A DNA stretch of 64,000 bases from Cryobacterium sp. Y50. Its GTDB lineage: Bacteria > Actinomycetota > Actinomycetes > Actinomycetales > Microbacteriaceae. The stretch spans positions 170,330-234,329 of the forward strand of contig NZ_PJJM01000104.1 of the NCBI RefSeq assembly GCF_002929805.1, in the 5' to 3' direction. Below, one piece after another: positions 33,101 to 40,061 of this stretch. Position 1 is the stretch's first letter. Every line of letters begins with the position of its first letter. A program made the translations under genes and the position numbers. Under the pieces are notes generated by a model that saw only the letters and a program-made list of their open reading frames with translations, made no database searches and was not told where the DNA came from.

Positions 33101-33731
33101 TGGCGGCCTGCTGCGCGCCAACCCGGTCACCTCGACCCGGTCGCTCGCCGGTGTCGCGCCCGGGCTGCACGCGGTGCCGGTCGTCCACACCGGCAACGCC
33201 ATCTCCTCACCCGAAGAAGCGGATGCCGTGGTCGTCCTCGTGCAGACCACCCTCGGTCGGCTCTGGACCGACCCGAGCACCGACCGGCTGAACGACTCGC
33301 TGACCGAAGCCGACGTGATCGTCGTCACGCCGTATAACGCCCAGCTGGCCCTGGTTCGGCACTCCCTCGACGCTGCAGGCTACCCTGACGTGCGGGTCGG
33401 CACCGTCGACAAATTCCAGGGCCAGGAGGCCGCCGTCGCGATCGTCACGCTCGCGACCAGTTCGGCCGAGGACGTACCGCGTGGCCTGTCGTTCCTGATC
33501 ATGAAGAACCGCCTGAACGTCGCCATCTCACGTGCGAAATGGGCCGCCTACCTGGTCTATTCGCCGGCGTTGACCGATTATCTGCCGGTGACACCGGCCG
33601 GCGTCGCCGAACTCAGCGCGTTCATCAGCCTGGTGGAGCCAGATCGCGCAGAGAAGCCAGACCCCGCGGAGAAGCCAGACCCCGCGGAGAAGCCATGCGG
33701 TGCGGAGAAGCCTGGCGGCGCGGAGAGCTAG
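30117..33731 (+). CDS. TM0106-type RecB-like nuclease fused to a superfamily 1 helicase
   Basis: 1204 residues from ATG 30117. Domain order: RecB-like PD-(D/E)XK nuclease (FADFIV about 129, QDTKLA about 146, QLAAYAEQL), a CGRCASC cysteine cluster about 232-238, a DEDD-type RNase H-like exonuclease (FFDFEGDP about 328, NRYDC near 520), then a UPF1/Dna2-like helicase with Walker A GPPGTGKTY about 799, LLVIDEAGQ about 909, GDPQQLPQ about 934, VDKFQGQEA and NVAISRAKWA. All catalytic motifs look intact. Two short internal peptide repeats are present. The cellular role of this family is not established; DNA repair or nucleic-acid processing is inferred. Its stop overlaps that of the thioesterase. 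Confidence 0.88.
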   Translation: MFLLDGSVVTSASDLSAASVCEFAFLRRIDAKLGRIDSVSDPVDAMLERTSRLGDEHEHRVLERYRQSHSVVEISRPERMSRAVLVAAADDTRLAFTAGAEVIFQATLFDSDFGGSDFGSPTADIAFLGFADFIVRQSDEAWLLQDTKLARHARVTALLQLAAYAEQLERIGVATACSVELLLGDGSVSVHRLADIRPVYRKRRQRLIQIITERLTDTESVAWGDPRYTVCGRCASCETEVQEHRDPLLVAGLRLSQRARLAAGDIRTIDDVAASTGSIDGIADSTLTTLRTQARLQLQAVVGTAPPIDLYNAGALAVLPEPNPGDIFFDFEGDPLYSEGDASEGDASEGHVTKSTSTQWGLDYLFGLVDTDETFRAFWAHSWTEESVALTDFLAYLADRRARFPGMHVYHYAAYERTHLLSLAARHGVGEDQIDQLLRENVLVDLYPLVRKTMRVGSRSYSIKKLEPLYMGTELRGGEVTNAADSITEYAAVRDLHEHGDRAEAQRMLDSIADYNRYDCVSTLRLRDWLLALARRAGIRSAGTPLKADADTVEPSPVRDALLALAAPASHTPRTADQTAAAFAAAAIDYHRREQKSFWWGHYFRLEYPIDEWQDTRDVLVVEHVNVDRDWFREGQQRVDRRHLWLRGRVAPGSSIKPGDQAGPYLLYKYPGPFPNPDTSEGARTHRAVKVLEVSDDGGILVEETLLKDVARYDHRPSALAPAAPPRPMQQKPAIDQWAAAIVDAQPGWPSDPMVDILRRTPPRTRTGQLTAIATDDTTIDAITVTLLDLDHSYLAIQGPPGTGKTYLGAHVITALVQHHGWKIGVVAQSHAVVENLLGAVVSAGLDLALVGKVVKTGVDPVDAAFTVLPKDGQLLFALDHAATGFVIGGTAWDFSNPARVPRHSLDLLVIDEAGQFSLASTIAASVGAQNLLLLGDPQQLPQVSQGTHPEPIDQSALGWVAAGHDVLPADRGYFLAESRRMHPAVAAPVSRLSYGGLLRANPVTSTRSLAGVAPGLHAVPVVHTGNAISSPEEADAVVVLVQTTLGRLWTDPSTDRLNDSLTEADVIVVTPYNAQLALVRHSLDAAGYPDVRVGTVDKFQGQEAAVAIVTLATSSAEDVPRGLSFLIMKNRLNVAISRAKWAAYLVYSPALTDYLPVTPAGVAELSAFISLVEPDRAEKPDPAEKPDPAEKPCGAEKPGGAES
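31131..31160 (+). repeat. Two 15-bp repeats encoding EGDAS
   Basis: GAAGGAGACGCGTCC and GAGGGAGACGCGTCG lie in tandem inside the exonuclease domain, just after FFDFEGDPLYS, forming an acidic insertion that is unlikely to be part of the core fold. Confidence 0.7.
33651..33722 (+). repeat. Four 18-bp repeats encoding EKPxxA
   Basis: Units start GAGAAGCC; the first two are identical (EKPDPA), the last two diverged (EKPCGA, EKPGGA). They form the disordered C-terminal tail of the nuclease-helicase and look like a slippage-prone minisatellite. Confidence 0.8.
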
Positions 33732-34153
33732 GCTCGCGGCGGCAGGTCCTTGATGATGTTGGTGATGCGAATCGTCGAGCAGCGACGCCCCGCGTCGTCG
33801 GTGACCACGATCTCGTGCGTGGTGAGCGTGCGCCCCAGGTGGATCGGCGTGCAGACTCCGGTCACATAGCCGGACGTTGCCGAGCGGTTGTGGGAGGCGT
33901 TGATCTCAATGCCGACGGCGAGTTTCCCCGGTCCGGCGTGCAGGTTCGCGGCCATCGAGCCGAGCGTCTCGCCAAGCACGACGTAGGCACCGCCATGCAT
34001 CAGCATGGCAGGCTGGGTGTTGCCGGCCACGGGCATCCGTGCCACAGCGCGGTCTATCGTGAACTCAATGAACTCCAGCCCCATCTTGTCGGCCAGGTCT
34101 CCGCCACCGCGCTGCTGAACCCAGGCGAGTGCATCGTCAGTCGTATTGAACAT
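33728..34153 (-). CDS. PaaI-type hotdog-fold thioesterase
   Basis: 141 residues from ATG 34151-34153 with AAAGGTG upstream (a GTG two codons earlier is possible). Hotdog fold with MLMHGGAYVVLGETLGS, the central helix and Gly/His catalytic region, and GIEINASHNRSATSG. Members hydrolyse acyl-CoA thioesters such as aryl-CoA or 1,4-dihydroxy-2-naphthoyl-CoA; substrate here is unknown. The stop overlaps the opposing stop in a shared CTAG. It is divergent from polA. Confidence 0.9.
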   Translation of the reverse strand: MFNTTDDALAWVQQRGGGDLADKMGLEFIEFTIDRAVARMPVAGNTQPAMLMHGGAYVVLGETLGSMAANLHAGPGKLAVGIEINASHNRSATSGYVTGVCTPIHLGRTLTTHEIVVTDDAGRRCSTIRITNIIKDLPPRA

Positions 34154-34171
34154 GATCACCTTTGGTCGGGG

Positions 34172-34201
34172 GAACCCACGCGGGAAGACACTTGTAGGCT
34201 A
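34172..34201. promoter_or_regulatory. Overlapping divergent promoter of polA and the thioesterase
   Basis: TTGGTC (34172-34177), a 17-base spacer and TAGGCT (34195-34200) fit a plus-strand promoter six bases before the polA GTG. The 7-mer TAGGCTA reads TAGCCT on the minus strand (34201-34196), a -10 for the thioesterase with a leader of about 35 bases. Confidence 0.5.
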
Positions 34202-34206
34202 GGGGA

Positions 34207-36879
34207 GTGTTGGACTCCGAAAAGCCTACCCTGATGATCATCGACGGCCATTCCCTGGCATTCCGGGCGTTCTTCGCCCTGCCAGTGGATAGCTTTCAGA
34301 CCCACGCCGGGCAGCATACGAACGCCATCCATGGTTTTCTGTCGATGCTGCTCAGCCTGCTGCGCAATGAGAAGCCGACCCACCTCGCGGTCGCCTTCGA
34401 TATCTCCCGTGCTTCCTTTCGCACCCGGGAATACCCCGAGTACAAGGGCACCCGCAACGCGACGCCGCCGGAATTCCTCGGCCAGATTCCGCTGCTGCAG
34501 GAAGCCCTCGCTGCGATGAACATCACGACCATCACCAAGGAAGACTTCGAGGCCGACGACATTCTCGCGACCCTCTCGGTCGAGGGCACCGCAGCGGGCT
34601 ACAACGTGCTCGTCGTTTCCGGCGACCGCGACGCGATCCAGCTAGTCAACGAGACCGTCACCCTGCTCTACCCGGCCAGCCAGGGCGTGTCAGCGCTCAC
34701 CCGCTACGACCCGGCCCGGGTGCGTGAACGCTACGGCATCGAACCCGAGCAGTACCCCGACGTCGCCGCCCTGGTCGGCGAAACCAGCGACAACCTGATT
34801 GGCATCAGCAAGGTTGGCGAGAAAACCGCCGTGAAGTGGCTCGGCCTGTATGGCAGTCTCGACGGCATCCTCGAACACGCCGAGGAGATCAAGGGTGTCG
34901 TCGGCAACAACCTGCGCCAGCAGAAGGAGAACGCGATTCGCAACCGCCGGCTCAATCGCCTGGTCACTGACCTGGAGCTGCCCGTAGCGGTCGCCGCGCT
35001 CGAGCGCGGCGCCATGGACACCGACGCCGTGCGCGACATCTTCACCCGCCTCGAATTCAAAACCCTGCTCGACCGAGTGCTCAAGCTGGCCGGAGAAGAT
35101 CCGACGGTTGAGGCATCCGTTGCTGTCATCGAGGAGGTGCCCGCGTTGCAGGCTCCTGTTGCGCAGGACCTGCTCGATGAAGAGTTGCAGTCCTGGCTTG
35201 ACCGGGTGAGCAGCGCAAACCCGGCGGGCCTCGGCCTCACGGTGGAGGTGCAGGACGGCAAAGTGATCGGGTTTGGGCTGGCCAGCCCGAACGAAACCAT
35301 CAATCTGCCCTGGCAAGCCGGTCGCAAGGACTACGCCCCGTTCGAATCGTGGCTCGCCGGCGACGCCCCGAAGATCATGAACGATGCCAAGCACCAGGTG
35401 AAGGCGCTGCGCCGCAGCGGGCTGCCCTTTGCCGGCCTGGCCTTCGACACCCTGGTCGGCGCCTGGCTCATTCGCCCCGGCGGCCCCGACAAAACCCTGG
35501 CCGACCTGGTATCGCGCTATCTCGACGAAACCTTGGCCGTCGCCGACCCCAACCAGCTCGTACCCGACGAAACGCAGCAGGCCGGAGCGCCCGCCCAGGC
35601 CTGGTATACCCTGCGTCTGTTCGCCGCCGTCGAGAAAGCCCTCGACCCCGGCTCGCTCAAACTGCTGCTCGAGATCGAGCTGCCGACCCTGTTGGCCCTG
35701 GCCGACATGGAACTGGCCGGTGTCAGCGTCTCGCACGAGCAGCTCGCCGAGCTTTCCGCCGAGCTCGGTACCAGCACAGCGAGCCTTGCCGCCGCTGCCT
35801 ACGCCGAGATCGGCCGTGAGGTGAACCTCGGTTCGCCCAAGCAGCTGCAGGATGTGTTGTTCACCCAGCTCGAGATGCCCAAGACCCGCGCAAACAAGAC
35901 CGGTTTTTCAACGGATGCCGGTGCTCTTGCCGACCTGCAAGCCAGCAACCCGCATCCGTTCCTCGATCTGCTACTCCAGCACCGCGACGCCACCAAGCTG
36001 CGCCAGATCGTGGAAACCCTCGACAAGGCCATCGACACGAGCGGCCGCATCCACACCACCTACGTGCAGATCGGCACGACCACCGGTCGCATCTCCTCGA
36101 ACGACCCGAACCTGCAGAACATCCCAGTGCGCACCGAAGAAGGCCGGCGCATCCGGGCCGCCTTCCAAGCCGGCACCGGCAGTGAGAGCCTGCTCACCGC
36201 CGACTACTCGCAGATCGAGATGCGCATCATGGCGCACCTCTCCGAGGATGCCGGACTGATCGAGGCGTTCAACGCCGGGGAAGACCTGCACCGTTTCGTC
36301 GGTTCTCGCATCTTCGGAGTCGACCCGGCCGACGTGTCGGGCGAGATGCGCAGCAAGGTCAAGGCCATGAGCTACGGGCTCGCCTACGGCCTCAGCGCCT
36401 TTGGGCTGTCAAAGCAGCTGCGCATCGATACCAAAGAGGCCAAGCAACTCATGACCGACTACTTCGAGCGGTTTGGCGCGGTGCGCGACTACCTTCGAAA
36501 CGTCGTCGAGCAGGCCAAGGTCGACGGCTACACCCAGACCATTTTCGGTCGGCGTCGGCCGTTTCCCGACTTGGCCAGCCCGAAACGGGTACTGCGCGAC
36601 AACGCCGAGCGGGCCGCCCTCAACGCGCCTATCCAAGGCTCGGCGGCCGACATCATGAAGATCGCCATGAACGGTATCGCCGCCGATCTGCTGGATGCCT
36701 CGATGGAGTCCCGCATGCTGCTGCAGGTGCACGACGAATTAATTTTCGACGTCGTACCGGGGGAATGGGATGCCCTGCGCCAGGTCGTCACCCACAACAT
36801 GGAGTCCGCTGCCGACCTTCTCGTTCCGCTGACAGTACAGGTTGGTCGCGGCGCCAACTGGGACGCCGCCGCGCACTAG
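34207..36879 (+). CDS. polA: DNA polymerase I
   Basis: 890 residues. N-terminal 5'-nuclease (HSLAFRAFFAL, YKGTRNATPPEF, VSGDRDAIQLV, helix-hairpin region). The middle domain keeps the fold (FDTLVGAWLI) but lacks the DxE and YD metal residues of proofreading exonucleases, as in other actinobacterial PolA. The polymerase domain is intact: NIPVRTEEGRRIR, TADYSQIEMRIMAH, KAMSYGLAYGLS, and HDELIFDV. It fills gaps after excision repair, fitting the nearby uvr genes. GTG start; possibly leaderless. Confidence 0.97.
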   Translation: MLDSEKPTLMIIDGHSLAFRAFFALPVDSFQTHAGQHTNAIHGFLSMLLSLLRNEKPTHLAVAFDISRASFRTREYPEYKGTRNATPPEFLGQIPLLQEALAAMNITTITKEDFEADDILATLSVEGTAAGYNVLVVSGDRDAIQLVNETVTLLYPASQGVSALTRYDPARVRERYGIEPEQYPDVAALVGETSDNLIGISKVGEKTAVKWLGLYGSLDGILEHAEEIKGVVGNNLRQQKENAIRNRRLNRLVTDLELPVAVAALERGAMDTDAVRDIFTRLEFKTLLDRVLKLAGEDPTVEASVAVIEEVPALQAPVAQDLLDEELQSWLDRVSSANPAGLGLTVEVQDGKVIGFGLASPNETINLPWQAGRKDYAPFESWLAGDAPKIMNDAKHQVKALRRSGLPFAGLAFDTLVGAWLIRPGGPDKTLADLVSRYLDETLAVADPNQLVPDETQQAGAPAQAWYTLRLFAAVEKALDPGSLKLLLEIELPTLLALADMELAGVSVSHEQLAELSAELGTSTASLAAAAYAEIGREVNLGSPKQLQDVLFTQLEMPKTRANKTGFSTDAGALADLQASNPHPFLDLLLQHRDATKLRQIVETLDKAIDTSGRIHTTYVQIGTTTGRISSNDPNLQNIPVRTEEGRRIRAAFQAGTGSESLLTADYSQIEMRIMAHLSEDAGLIEAFNAGEDLHRFVGSRIFGVDPADVSGEMRSKVKAMSYGLAYGLSAFGLSKQLRIDTKEAKQLMTDYFERFGAVRDYLRNVVEQAKVDGYTQTIFGRRRPFPDLASPKRVLRDNAERAALNAPIQGSAADIMKIAMNGIAADLLDASMESRMLLQVHDELIFDVVPGEWDALRQVVTHNMESAADLLVPLTVQVGRGANWDAAAH

Positions 36880-36985
36880 TCCAACCGAGCGCGATCGAAG
36901 GGCTGAGGTGCGCCAAATCGTCTTTCCCTGCTCGGTTTCAGGGCGATTGGCTACCCTCACTCTGTCGGGTTGACCGGCCAAATTC

Positions 36986-36997
36986 CCCAATTGGGGG
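36986..36997. promoter_or_regulatory. Perfect 12-bp palindrome upstream of the DUF885 gene
   Basis: CCCCAATTGGGG is its own complement and lies 23 bases before the TAGGCT -10 box, where an activator or repressor could sit. No regulator is known for it. Confidence 0.4.
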
Positions 36998-37019
36998 TTC
37001 GCAATGAAACGTCGTGTTC

Positions 37020-37025
37020 TAGGCT
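37020..37025 (+). promoter_or_regulatory. -10 box for leaderless DUF885-gene transcript
   Basis: TAGGCT followed by six bases and the ATG at 37032, with no Shine-Dalgarno sequence. Confidence 0.5.
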
Positions 37026-37031
37026 CGATGC

Positions 37032-38705
37032 ATGACAAATGACATCCAGCGCTCTCCCACGGCCATCGACGAGATCGCCGAAGAGTGGGTGGACACCCTC
37101 GTCGACCTCGACCCCACCGTGGGAACCTACATCGGCCGCACAGAGGGAGACGGTCGCTACGGCGATTACTCCCCGGCCGGTCACGAACGGTTCGTGGACG
37201 CGGCGAAGAAGACGATCGCGCAGTTGGATGCCGCCCGCCCGGCCGACAGCGTCGACGAAGTCACGCAAACCGACCTACGCAGCGAACTGTCGCTCACCGT
37301 CGAAAGCTCCGACGCCGAGCTGCAGCTTCGCGACGTCAACGTGATTGCATCGCCCGCGCAGGAGATCCGCGAGATCTTCGACCTCATGCCCACGAAAACT
37401 GTCGAAGACTGGGCCAACATCTCGAGCCGCCTCGGCAACCTGCCAGTGGCCATCGACGGGTACATCGAGACCCTGCGCCACGGCATCGAACGCGGCGTGA
37501 CACCGGCGCGCCGCCAGGTGCGAGAGGTGCTCGCCCAAGCCCAGCGCCACGCTGCCAACGACGGGTTCTTCGCCGAATTCACCGCGAATGCGTCGCTCGA
37601 TACCGGAACCCTGCCCGCCTCTCTAGCTAAGGATCTCGGCCTCGGTGCCCGCAAATCAGCGACCGCGTACGACAAGCTCGCCACCTTCTTTCGCGACGAG
37701 CTTGAGGGTACGGCCACTGAAAACGATGCGATCGGCCGTGACCTGTATACCCTCGCCTCCCGCCGCTTTCTCGGCGCCACCATCGACCTCGACGAAACCT
37801 ATGAGTGGGGCATCGAAGAGCTCGCCCGCATGGTCGAAGAGCAAGAGAAGATCGCCGACCAGATCAAGCCCGGCGCGAGCGTGCTCGAAGCCATCGCCTA
37901 CCTCGACACCGACCCGAGCCGCAAACTGCACGGCACCCCGGCGCTGCAGGAGTGGATGCAGAAAACCAGCGACAAAGCCGTCGCCGACCTGGCCGAAACC
38001 CAGTTCGACATTCCCGACGAGATCAAAACCATCGAGTGCATGATCGCTCCGACCCAGGAGGGCGGTATCTACTACACCGGCCCAACCGACGACTTCTCCC
38101 GGCCCGGCCGCATGTGGTGGTCCGTTCCGGTCGGCGTGACCGAATTCGACACCTGGCGTGAACTGACGACCGTGTATCACGAGGGCGTTCCCGGCCATCA
38201 CCTACAGATCGGGCAGGCCGTCTACAACCGGAATAAACTCAATACCTGGCGCCGCCAGCTGGCCGGTACCTCGGGCCACGCCGAGGGCTGGGCGCTCTAC
38301 GCCGAACGCCTGATGGAACAACTCGGCTACCTCGACGACCCGGCCGATCGTCTCGGCATGCTTGACGGGCAGCGGATGCGCGCAGCTCGCGTGGTCCTCG
38401 ACATTGGGGTGCACCTCGGCAAACCCCTGCCCGACGGCTCCGGCCCTTGGACCGCCGACTACGCCTTCGAATTTCTCGGCCAGAACGTCAACATGAACGA
38501 GAGCTTCGTCAAATTCGAGGTCAACCGCTACCTCGGCTGGCCGGGCCAGGCTCCCTCCTACAAGGTCGGCCAGCGCATCTGGGAGCAGCTGCGCGACGAG
38601 AACGCTGCCCGCGAGGGAGCGAACTTCTCGATCAAGGCATTTCACCGTCGTGCCCTCGACCTCGGCGGCGTCGGCCTCGACACCCTGCGGTCGGCGCTGG
38701 CCTAG
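37032..38705 (+). CDS. DUF885 family protein, probable metallopeptidase-like
   Basis: 557 residues, soluble, no signal peptide. The characteristic YHEGVPGHHLQIGQ (about residue 382) resembles a gluzincin-like HExxxH zinc motif, with further conserved WWSVPVGV, GHAEGWALYAERLMEQLGY and GWPGQAPSYKVGQ. DUF885 proteins are presumed zinc peptidases; substrate is not known. It stands alone between polA and the copper module, with its own -10 box and a candidate hairpin after it. Confidence 0.9.
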   Translation: MTNDIQRSPTAIDEIAEEWVDTLVDLDPTVGTYIGRTEGDGRYGDYSPAGHERFVDAAKKTIAQLDAARPADSVDEVTQTDLRSELSLTVESSDAELQLRDVNVIASPAQEIREIFDLMPTKTVEDWANISSRLGNLPVAIDGYIETLRHGIERGVTPARRQVREVLAQAQRHAANDGFFAEFTANASLDTGTLPASLAKDLGLGARKSATAYDKLATFFRDELEGTATENDAIGRDLYTLASRRFLGATIDLDETYEWGIEELARMVEEQEKIADQIKPGASVLEAIAYLDTDPSRKLHGTPALQEWMQKTSDKAVADLAETQFDIPDEIKTIECMIAPTQEGGIYYTGPTDDFSRPGRMWWSVPVGVTEFDTWRELTTVYHEGVPGHHLQIGQAVYNRNKLNTWRRQLAGTSGHAEGWALYAERLMEQLGYLDDPADRLGMLDGQRMRAARVVLDIGVHLGKPLPDGSGPWTADYAFEFLGQNVNMNESFVKFEVNRYLGWPGQAPSYKVGQRIWEQLRDENAAREGANFSIKAFHRRALDLGGVGLDTLRSALA

Positions 38706-38718
38706 CCCGTCGGTAGCA

Positions 38719-38743
38719 CTTGGGCCGGCCCGGCCGGCCCAAG
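38719..38743 (+). terminator. Candidate hairpin after the DUF885 gene
   Basis: CTTGGGCCGGC (38719-38729) and GCCGGCCCAAG (38733-38743) form a perfect 11-bp stem with a CCG loop, 14 bases after the stop. No T-run follows. Confidence 0.6.
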
Positions 38744-38774
38744 ACGTAGTCCTCGGCGGGAATATACGAATCGG

Positions 38775-38780
38775 TAAACT
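38775..38780 (+). promoter_or_regulatory. -10 box for leaderless transcript of the membrane/NirK module
   Basis: TAAACT, six bases before the GTG at 38787. The surrounding bases (AATATACGAATCGG) are A/T-richer than average. Confidence 0.5.
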
Positions 38781-38786
38781 GAACTT

Positions 38787-40061
38787 GTGCGTCCCGCCGA
38801 ATTGTCCCCGTCCGACACCGGCACTGTCTCAACGACCGGCACTGTCTCAACGACCGGCACTGTCTCAACGACCGGCACTGTCTCAACGACCGGCACCGCA
38901 CCCATCTCACGTGCACCAGCCCGGACCGGGCCACGGCTCAAACCCAAACGCGCCCTGATCGATCGCCCGGGCATCCGTTTTTTGTTTCTGGCTCCGGCGG
39001 GCGCATCGCTGCTGCTGGGACTCTACGCTGCGACGGCGCTGCTCGGCTTGGACGTTCCGCCACTTGCCGACCGTCTGGCCGCGTCGCACGGCGCCCTGAT
39101 GGTGTTCGGCTTCGTCGGCACCTTGATCGTGCTTGAACGGGCCGTCGCCATCAAGAAATGGTGGGCTTTCACCGCGCCGGCGCTGCTCGGTCTCGGCAGC
39201 CTGCTCGTGCTGGCGCCCCTGCCGACCTGGATCGGCCGCACCACGATCGTCGTCGGCGCGATCGGCCTGCTGCTGATCTACCGCACGATCTGGCGTCGGC
39301 AGGCGATGACGGCCACCGCCATCCAGTTCCTCGGCGGCATCAACCTGGTCGTCGCCGCCGTTCTCTGGCTCGCCAACGTTCCGGTCGCCCACTTGATCCC
39401 GGCTTTCAGCGCCTTCCTCGTGTTGACGATCGTCGGCGAACGCCTCGAACTCGCTCGGTTATCCCTGCGCGGCACCCACCCCGGGCGCGGCCTGCTCTGG
39501 GCGTCGCTGTCATTGAGCGGCTGCGTCTCGCTCGCCCTCTGCCTGCCGGCCGTCGGATATCCATTCTTCGGCCTGGCCCTGCTCTGGGTGGTCTCCTGGC
39601 TGTTCCTGCACGATGTCGCACGCCGCACGCTCCGGGCCACCGGGCTGCCACGGTACATGGCTGCCTGTCTGCTCAGCGGCTACGCCTGGCTGATCGTCGC
39701 CGGAGTGATCTGGATCATCGGCGGTGCCACGACAAACGGACCGATCTACGATGCCGCCGTTCACGCCGTGCTGCTCGGATTCACCCTCTCGATGATCATG
39801 GCGCACGCCCCCGTCATTTTGCCGGCCGTGCTGCGCCGCCCGCTGCCGTACCGGCCGATCATGTACCTGCCCGTCGTTCTCCTGCACGCTTCGCTTCTGC
39901 TGCGGGTGCTGTTCGGCGACGGTCGCGGACAGCTCACCCTGCTGCAGCTCGGCGGCTCACTCAGCATCGCCGCCCTGCTGCTGTTCATCATCATCGCCGT
40001 GGCCTCCGCTGCCCGCGCCCCGATGCCAAACGCCAGCCCCGCCAGAAAAAACCGTCAATGA
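38787..40061 (+). CDS. 12-TM membrane protein, NnrS-like by pattern
   Basis: 424 residues. A Thr/Ser/Gly-rich cytoplasmic N-terminus made of four 6-residue repeats precedes about twelve hydrophobic helices from residue 64 on. Histidines sit in or near helices: SHGALMVFGFVG, YDAAVHAVLLGFTLSMIMAHAPVILP and LLHASLLLRV. This resembles NnrS-type haem-copper membrane proteins tied to nitric-oxide stress, but identity is not proved. It overlaps the nitrite reductase fusion by four bases (ATGA), so the two are made together and probably act together at the membrane. Confidence 0.75.
   Translation: MRPAELSPSDTGTVSTTGTVSTTGTVSTTGTVSTTGTAPISRAPARTGPRLKPKRALIDRPGIRFLFLAPAGASLLLGLYAATALLGLDVPPLADRLAASHGALMVFGFVGTLIVLERAVAIKKWWAFTAPALLGLGSLLVLAPLPTWIGRTTIVVGAIGLLLIYRTIWRRQAMTATAIQFLGGINLVVAAVLWLANVPVAHLIPAFSAFLVLTIVGERLELARLSLRGTHPGRGLLWASLSLSGCVSLALCLPAVGYPFFGLALLWVVSWLFLHDVARRTLRATGLPRYMAACLLSGYAWLIVAGVIWIIGGATTNGPIYDAAVHAVLLGFTLSMIMAHAPVILPAVLRRPLPYRPIMYLPVVLLHASLLLRVLFGDGRGQLTLLQLGGSLSIAALLLFIIIAVASAARAPMPNASPARKNRQ
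38817..38888 (+). repeat. Four perfect 18-bp tandem repeats
   Basis: ACCGGCACTGTCTCAACG is repeated four times without change, then a partial nine-base copy. It encodes (TGTVST)n in the N-terminal arm of the membrane protein. Perfect identity suggests recent slippage and strain-to-strain length variation. Confidence 0.95.

Noticed and set aside
38817..38888. Short tandem array considered as CRISPR
   Set aside because: Units are contiguous without spacers and stay in frame inside a gene; no cas genes are near.
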